Assembly: GCA_964517215.1 (NCBI GenBank)
Contig: CAZFBR010000014.1
Span: forward strand, 17,196-27,763
From: CAZFBR01 sp035353495 [NCBI: uncultured bacterium]
Lineage (GTDB): Bacteria; DAOPZR01
Direction of reading: 5' to 3'
Length of the DNA: 10,568 bases
Shown: positions 6,126 to 10,568 of the stretch, piece by piece
Layout: each line of letters starts with the position of its first letter
Position numbering within the stretch: position 1 is the first letter of the stretch
Position numbers and translations under genes: made by a program
The notes under the pieces: model-generated
The model's database searches: none
What the model was told of the DNA's origin: nothing
The model's input: only the letters and a program-made list of their open reading frames with translations

Positions 6126-6270
6126 CAATCGAAGCAGTACGCACCGCCCGCCGGGCGGCAGGGGATAAGGTGTCGGTGAACGGGACGAGCGGACAACAGA
6201 GCAGGGCAGGCACACCGGGGACGCCGCGGGCGACCCGGCAGCCCGGCGGCCGTGCCAGGGCAGGGCGACG
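6126..6270. other. Gene-free region with a third short hairpin
   Basis: The gap between the regulator and the SDR gene is 206 bases (6065-6270). After the two hairpins it contains one more, CCGCCC (6144-6149) with GGGCGG (6153-6158) around a 3-base loop. I see no promoter matching consensus, no credible ORF and no RNA gene. Upstream of the GTG at 6271 only a weak CAGGGCG sequence could act as ribosome binding site. Confidence 0.5.
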
Positions 6271-7185
6271 GTGCGCGCGCTGATTCTCGGCGGCAGCGGG
6301 ATCATTGCCCATGCGCTGGTGCAGGCCGCACCTGCCGGGGCGCAGCTGCTGCTGGGCTGGCATGTGCAGCAGCCGGTGCTGCCGGCGGTGGCATTGCGGC
6401 AGTGCGACCTGACGGATGCGGGAGCGGTAGTCCGCCTGCTGCGCGAGACCCGGCCGGACGTTGTCATCGACGCGGCGGGGATGAGCGGCGTCGACGCCTG
6501 TGAAAAGGATCCGGCGGCGGCGCGGGCCAGCAATGTGACAGCGACGGCAAACCTGCTCGCCGCGCTGCGTGAGTATCCGGCCAAGCTGATCTATGTGTCG
6601 ACCAACGCGGTTTACGACGGCAAGCGGGCCCCGTATCATGAGGAAAGTCCGCAGGAACCGGTCAACGTCTACGGGCGGATGAAGAAGGAGTGCGAGGACC
6701 TGGTGCGGGCGGCAGCGCCGGCGGGCTGGGCGATTGCCCGGCTGATCCTGGTGCTCGGCTGGTCGCCGCCCTGGAGCCGCCTGAATCCGCTGCCGTGGAT
6801 GGTGCAGACCCTGCGCGCGGGCAAACCGCTCAGCTTGGTCAACGACGTGTTTGAGAATCCGCTGCCGGCGCCGTTTGCGGCCACGGTGCTGTGGCAGCTG
6901 GCGACGACGGATTTCAGCGGCGAGCTCAATGTTGCCGGCGGGGAGATCGTGAACCGCTACGAACTTGGCCGGCAGGTGGCGGCAGCCTTCGGCCTAAACG
7001 CGGCGCTGCTGCGGCCGGTGCCGAGCAGCTTCTTCCCGGCGATCGCGCCGCGGCCGGCGAATACCGCGTATGATACCGCGAAGCTGCGCCAACTGCCGGG
7101 CCTGACCCCGCCGCCGCTGGCGGCCGCGCTGGCGGCATTGCAGCGGCAGGATGGAAAACATGGTTTCTCCGTCTCTGTGCGATGA
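6271..7185 (+). CDS. RmlD-like SDR nucleotide-sugar reductase/epimerase
   Basis: This 304-residue member of the extended short-chain dehydrogenase superfamily is closest in pattern to RmlD (dTDP-4-dehydrorhamnose reductase). The N-terminal cofactor loop reads LILGGSGIIA, so the last glycine of the usual GxxGxxG is an alanine. DAAGMSGVDACEKDP corresponds to the RmlD region after the fourth strand. S110-T111 (VSTNAVYDG) and Y134-x3-K138 (VYGRMKKE) supply the catalytic triad. Reduction or epimerisation of a 4-keto sugar is the expected chemistry, but no RmlA, RmlB or RmlC partner is visible here, so dTDP-rhamnose synthesis is not supported by context and I give no gene symbol. The start is GTG 6271 with a weak ribosome binding site; the cofactor loop begins immediately after it, which supports this start. 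Its end overlaps a small ORF by 35 bases. It is the last gene of the high-GC stretch. Confidence 0.85.
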   Translation: MRALILGGSGIIAHALVQAAPAGAQLLLGWHVQQPVLPAVALRQCDLTDAGAVVRLLRETRPDVVIDAAGMSGVDACEKDPAAARASNVTATANLLAALREYPAKLIYVSTNAVYDGKRAPYHEESPQEPVNVYGRMKKECEDLVRAAAPAGWAIARLILVLGWSPPWSRLNPLPWMVQTLRAGKPLSLVNDVFENPLPAPFAATVLWQLATTDFSGELNVAGGEIVNRYELGRQVAAAFGLNAALLRPVPSSFFPAIAPRPANTAYDTAKLRQLPGLTPPPLAAALAALQRQDGKHGFSVSVR

Positions 7186-7300
7186 GCTCGGCATGCACAG
7201 CGTTGTCGGTGACAATGTCTTGCCCGAGGATGATACCGGGGCGGCGTTGCTGATGTTGGCGTGCCGGCGGGTAGAATTGTTTCAGGGGATACTGGCATGA
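7151..7300 (+). CDS. Small overlapping ORF (46-49 codons), function unknown
   Basis: An open frame runs from ATG 7151 (or ATG 7160, which has AGGA at 7148-7151 eight bases upstream) to TGA 7298-7300. It overlaps the end of the SDR gene by 26-35 bases, and its stop overlaps the ABC-transporter start as ATGA (7297-7300). That is the arrangement of translationally coupled operon genes. The product would be soluble and acidic in the middle (GDNVLPEDDTG), with the C-terminal stretch ALLMLACRRVELFQGILA looking helical. I do not recognise a family. It could be a real small protein, a coupling leader peptide, or a remnant of a gene lost when the downstream cassette was exchanged. A TTGTC/GACAA hairpin (7203-7215) lies inside it. 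Confidence 0.4.
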   Translation: MENMVSPSLCDELGMHSVVGDNVLPEDDTGAALLMLACRRVELFQGILA

Positions 7301-9183
7301 GCGAAGAACGTCATACATGCAAACAAGCGGACAAATCGCTCCTGTCGCTCCTGCGTGAACAGTACTGTCGTCAGCGTCAGACGTTGCTGGAAATTCGTCA
7401 GAGTATGGGCGGCATTGTCCGGATCATTTCGCTGCACAAACAATGGTTTTTTATCGCATTTTGCCTGATGCTATTCACTGCGGCACTGGAAACGCTGTTG
7501 CTTGGCCTGCTTATGCCGTTTATCGATATTTTCAGCGGTGCATTGGAACCATCGGCGGCCACTGTATGGGTGACGCGTTTATTGGAACGGTCGGGACTGC
7601 CGACAACTGTTCCATTTCTGCTGGCAGTTTTTCTTGGGCTAGTTGTCGTGCTGAGTACGGTCCGCTATGGTAGCACAGTGTTTGCGGAAAAAATCAGGCG
7701 CAAGCTGTTTGTTAATCTGAATATGGCCTGTTACCGGAACTTGATGCGTGTCGGTTATGCTTTTTTTCACGGGCAGCGGAAATCCGACCTGAACCTGAAT
7801 CTGACCTACAGCAGCGAAGCGGCACATGGCGCCTATGATGTTATGGAACTGTTGCAGGTCATTGTGCAGACTGCAGCATATTTCTGTTTTCTGTGTTTCT
7901 TGTCGATCAAGCTGACCGTGGTGGTATCGTTGTTTGCCTTGGTCACGACGTTTATTTTCTCGCTGTATACACTGCAGATACACCGGACGACCAAACAGAT
8001 AACTCGGTTGAAAGCGAATTTCGGCCAGCACGCGCTTGAAGCGATCGAATCGATCAAGGTGGTCAAGGCGTTCAGCAATGAGGAATTCGAGATCGGCCGC
8101 TACCAGACGATGTTGTCCGAACATGAGCGTATGTATTTCACCCTGAATCTTCGTCTTGCACGCATGCAGGCGATTAAGATGCCGCTGAATTATTTGACTT
8201 TGGTGGTGGTCGTGCTGATTGCGCGCGAGTACATGGGCTTTGTTTTTTCGTTCATCGGCGTCTATCTAATCACGCTATACAAATTTATGCCGCTACTGCA
8301 CAATGTGCAAGACCGGTTCAACAACATCACCCGACGGTTGCCGATGGCAAATCTCAGTTTACAACTGATCAACCCGGAGGGTAAGCCGTACCTCGCGGAC
8401 GGGTGGCGGCCGTTTCCGGCAGATTTTCAGGAACTGCGGTTGGCCGGCGTCGATTTCGCGTATCACCGGAACACGCCGGTGTTGCGCGACATTTCCTTAA
8501 CGATCCGTAGAAATACAACAATGGCATTTGTTGGGCAGTCCGGCGGCGGCAAATCGACCCTGGTTGATATTCTGCTGCGTTTGTATGACCCGCAAGCCGG
8601 GGCGATTCTGGTCGACGGTACAGACCTGCGTGAATTCATTATCCGCTCCTATTTGCAGCAGACCGCGCTGGTGACCCAAGATATGTACATTTTCAACGAT
8701 ACGGTTGCGGAAAATATTCGCTATGGACGGTTGGATGCCACTCGTTCGGAAATCGAGGAAGCGGCAAAACTGGCCAATGCGCACGGTTTCATCACACGCT
8801 TGCCGCAGGGTTATGAAACACGACTCGGCGACCGTGGGGTGCGTCTGTCGGGTGGTCAGAAGCAACGAGTCTCTCTGGCGCGGGCGTTGGTGCGCAACAG
8901 CCCGATCCTGATTCTCGACGAAGCGACGAGCGCACTCGATACGGAATCAGAGCGCGTCATCCAGCAGGCGATTACCGCGTTAGCTCGGCGCAAGACGATT
9001 ATCGTTGTTGCCCATCGGTTGTCGACAGTGGTCAATGCCGACCAGATCGTTGTGCTTGATCATGGTCGAATTGTTGAGCAGGGCACACATGAGGAGTTGC
9101 TGGCTGTTGGCGGTATGTACCAGCGGTATTATCAGCTGCAGCAGCGGCATACAGACATCCAGATGCAGGCGGAAACCGTCTGA
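7297..9183 (+). CDS. ABC exporter, fused membrane and ATPase domains (MsbA/PglK type)
   Basis: This 628-residue half-transporter probably works as a homodimer in the cytoplasmic membrane. About 45 polar residues precede the first hydrophobic segment (about 50-77); further segments lie near 105-122, 190-235 and 290-330, giving the six-helix exporter layout. The nucleotide-binding domain has all motifs: Walker A GQSGGGKST (413-421, K419), Q-loop Q461, signature LSGGQ (517-521), Walker B ILILDEATSALD (D541, E542) and switch H573. In this setting, flipping a lipid-linked oligosaccharide as PglK does is the most attractive role; lipid or peptide export cannot be excluded. The frame is open from GTG 7261, but ATG 7297 has AGGGGA at 7284-7289 and overlaps the small ORF stop. 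Its base composition is clearly lower in GC than the genes to its left. Confidence 0.93.
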   Translation: MSEERHTCKQADKSLLSLLREQYCRQRQTLLEIRQSMGGIVRIISLHKQWFFIAFCLMLFTAALETLLLGLLMPFIDIFSGALEPSAATVWVTRLLERSGLPTTVPFLLAVFLGLVVVLSTVRYGSTVFAEKIRRKLFVNLNMACYRNLMRVGYAFFHGQRKSDLNLNLTYSSEAAHGAYDVMELLQVIVQTAAYFCFLCFLSIKLTVVVSLFALVTTFIFSLYTLQIHRTTKQITRLKANFGQHALEAIESIKVVKAFSNEEFEIGRYQTMLSEHERMYFTLNLRLARMQAIKMPLNYLTLVVVVLIAREYMGFVFSFIGVYLITLYKFMPLLHNVQDRFNNITRRLPMANLSLQLINPEGKPYLADGWRPFPADFQELRLAGVDFAYHRNTPVLRDISLTIRRNTTMAFVGQSGGGKSTLVDILLRLYDPQAGAILVDGTDLREFIIRSYLQQTALVTQDMYIFNDTVAENIRYGRLDATRSEIEEAAKLANAHGFITRLPQGYETRLGDRGVRLSGGQKQRVSLARALVRNSPILILDEATSALDTESERVIQQAITALARRKTIIVVAHRLSTVVNADQIVVLDHGRIVEQGTHEELLAVGGMYQRYYQLQQRHTDIQMQAETV

Positions 9184-10568
9184 TGTGCGGATTCATGGTC
9201 TGCTGGCAGCGGCCGGTGGCGGCAGCGGTGCGCGAACGTATTACCCGGGAATGTCTGCCCGGACTGCGCCATCGCGGCCCTGATGAAACGGGCAGTTTTG
9301 CCGATGATACTGTGGTGATGCATTTTCACCGATTGCAGATTATTGACCTGACGCCGGCCGGGCGGCAGCCGATGCATGACGTCGACGGACGCTGGGTGCT
9401 GGTGTTTAACGGAGAGATTTACAACTACCGGGAGTTGGCGGCACAGTATGCATTGCCGCGGCGGCGTGGGCATGCCGATAGCGAGGTGCTGGTCGAGCTA
9501 TTTGCCCGTCGTGGCCCTGATCTGGTCAACGAATTGCGTGGCATGTACGCATTCATTATCTATGATCGTGTACGGGGAACGCTGTTTGCGGCACGCGACC
9601 GTTTTGGCATTAAGCCGCTGTATTACACGGCAGTTGACGGCGGTTGGGCGTTCGCTTCGGAGATTGTTCCGCTGTTGCGCTTGCGTGGTGAATGGACGGT
9701 GAATGATGCGGTGGCGGCGGCATACCTGCAGGCCGGCGAAATCGATGCCGGCGGCGACACCATGTTCAACGAGATCAGGCAATTACCAGCCGGCGCGATC
9801 CTGCAGGCAGGACCGGAAGGGCTGACGGTACAACAACCGCCGCCGCTGGCTGTTGAACCGCTCCCGGAAGCGGCGTTTGATGCAACGGCGTATGCGGCCG
9901 AATACCGGGCACTGCTTGACCGGAAACTCAAACAGTACCTTTTTGCCGACGTGCCGGTGGGAATATCGTTGAGCGGGGGGTTCGACTCGTCGTTCCTGGC
10001 AGCGTTGGTGCGAGCCGGCAGCGGACAGCGCGAACTGCAGATGTTCACCCGCGGCTACCATGATTATGAGGGGAACGAAATCGCCGCGGCGGAAGAACTG
10101 GGCAGGAAGTGGGGATTCACCTGCCATACGGCGATCCTGCATCCCGATGAAATCCCCGATTTGCTGCCGCAAGTACTGCTTGCGCAAGAACAGCCGGTAA
10201 CCTCATTGTCAGTGCTCGCGTTCCACAAACTGTATGAACTGGCGCGCGCGCAGGGCATTACCGTGCTGCTCGAAGGGCATGGTGGGGACGAAATCTGGGC
10301 GGGTTATGCTTATTACGCTCGCCCGTCGGAGGGGTACTTGTCGCATGACGGCTCGTCTCTTGCCGCCAACCGCCAGCTGGTGCGCAACCAGACGGCGGCG
10401 GCTTCGCCTCGCATGCTGTTGCTGACCGAGCGGCAACTGGGAGACATATTCGGCGGCAAGATGCAGCGCAACCTGCGCTATGTCGATCGCGCGTCGATGC
10501 GGGCCAGCCGCGAGGTCAGACTGCCGTTCCTCGATCGCGACATCGCGGAGATGGCCCTGCGCGTGCCC
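9183..10568 (+). CDS. asnB: Asparagine synthetase-type glutamine amidotransferase, 3' truncated
   Basis: This is a class-II glutamine amidotransferase joined to an ATP-dependent synthetase domain; 462 codons are visible with no stop, and full-length members have about 600. The nucleophile C2 follows the start Met. RHRGPDETG, N76-G77 in FNGEIYNYRE and D99 in HADSEVL complete the glutaminase site. The PP-loop is SLSGGFDSS (S264, D268), with Phe where Leu is commoner. The second synthetase motif reads LLEGHGGDEIWAGY (E364, D369, E370) instead of the GEGSDE/GQGADE common in AsnB. RLPFLDRDIAE near the end is also typical. The enzyme hydrolyses glutamine and amidates a carboxylate via an acyl-AMP. 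Free asparagine synthesis is possible, but such genes in O-antigen loci can amidate sugar uronic acids (WbpS is an example). The ATG overlaps the ABC stop as TGATG, and GGCGGA at 9168-9173 serves as ribosome binding site. Confidence 0.93.
   Translation, partial: MCGFMVCWQRPVAAAVRERITRECLPGLRHRGPDETGSFADDTVVMHFHRLQIIDLTPAGRQPMHDVDGRWVLVFNGEIYNYRELAAQYALPRRRGHADSEVLVELFARRGPDLVNELRGMYAFIIYDRVRGTLFAARDRFGIKPLYYTAVDGGWAFASEIVPLLRLRGEWTVNDAVAAAYLQAGEIDAGGDTMFNEIRQLPAGAILQAGPEGLTVQQPPPLAVEPLPEAAFDATAYAAEYRALLDRKLKQYLFADVPVGISLSGGFDSSFLAALVRAGSGQRELQMFTRGYHDYEGNEIAAAEELGRKWGFTCHTAILHPDEIPDLLPQVLLAQEQPVTSLSVLAFHKLYELARAQGITVLLEGHGGDEIWAGYAYYARPSEGYLSHDGSSLAANRQLVRNQTAAASPRMLLLTERQLGDIFGGKMQRNLRYVDRASMRASREVRLPFLDRDIAEMALRVP

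Noticed and set aside
1-10568. CRISPR arrays, tRNA/rRNA genes, insertion sequences
   Set aside because: No regularly spaced direct repeats, no cloverleaf or rRNA-like sequence, and no transposase or terminal inverted repeats were seen by eye.

Overview
The window is a GC-rich bacterial chromosome segment carrying part of a surface-polysaccharide locus, cut at both ends. Short intergenic gaps, ATGA/TGATG gene overlaps, strong GGAGG-type ribosome binding sites and near-consensus sigma-70 promoters show a bacterium. O-antigen-like sugar chemistry suggests a cell with a complex glycan envelope, possibly diderm. Firmicute-style Shine-Dalgarno sites together with an O-antigen-type pathway would fit a diderm Firmicute (Negativicutes), but the taxon cannot be fixed from this sequence alone.

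Left part, all on the + strand: a subtilisin-like protease that enters from outside the window (1-912); then three genes matching steps of the UDP-ManNAc3NAcA (2,3-diacetamido-2,3-dideoxy-mannuronic acid) pathway. These are a DegT/WbpE aminotransferase (925-2007), a WbpI/WecB-type 2-epimerase (2004-3062) and a WbpB/WlbA-type Gfo/Idh/MocA sugar oxidoreductase (3137-4153) behind its own strong promoter. The 6-dehydrogenase (WbpA) and N-acetyltransferase (WbpD) of that pathway are not in the window. A small membrane protein of unknown function follows (4293-4619).

Middle: a TauE/SafE-type permease on the - strand (4658-5371) diverges from a winged-helix regulator (5468-6064). Their shared 90-base gap holds two overlapping promoter candidates whose -35 boxes are the two arms of one inverted repeat, a natural site for autoregulation. 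A hairpin-rich, gene-free stretch of about 200 bases (6065-6270) follows.

Right part, + strand: an RmlD-like SDR reductase (6271-7185), a 46-49 codon ORF that overlaps both neighbours (7151-7300), an MsbA/PglK-type ABC exporter (7297-9183) and a glutamine-dependent asparagine synthetase-type amidotransferase that runs off the end (9183-10568). Base composition falls sharply at the sORF/ABC boundary and rises again within the amidotransferase, suggesting a cassette of different origin.

Working model (inference): the left genes make a diacetamido-uronic acid nucleotide sugar, the amidotransferase may amidate such a uronate carboxyl group, the ABC protein may flip a lipid-linked glycan, and the winged-helix protein controls part of the locus.
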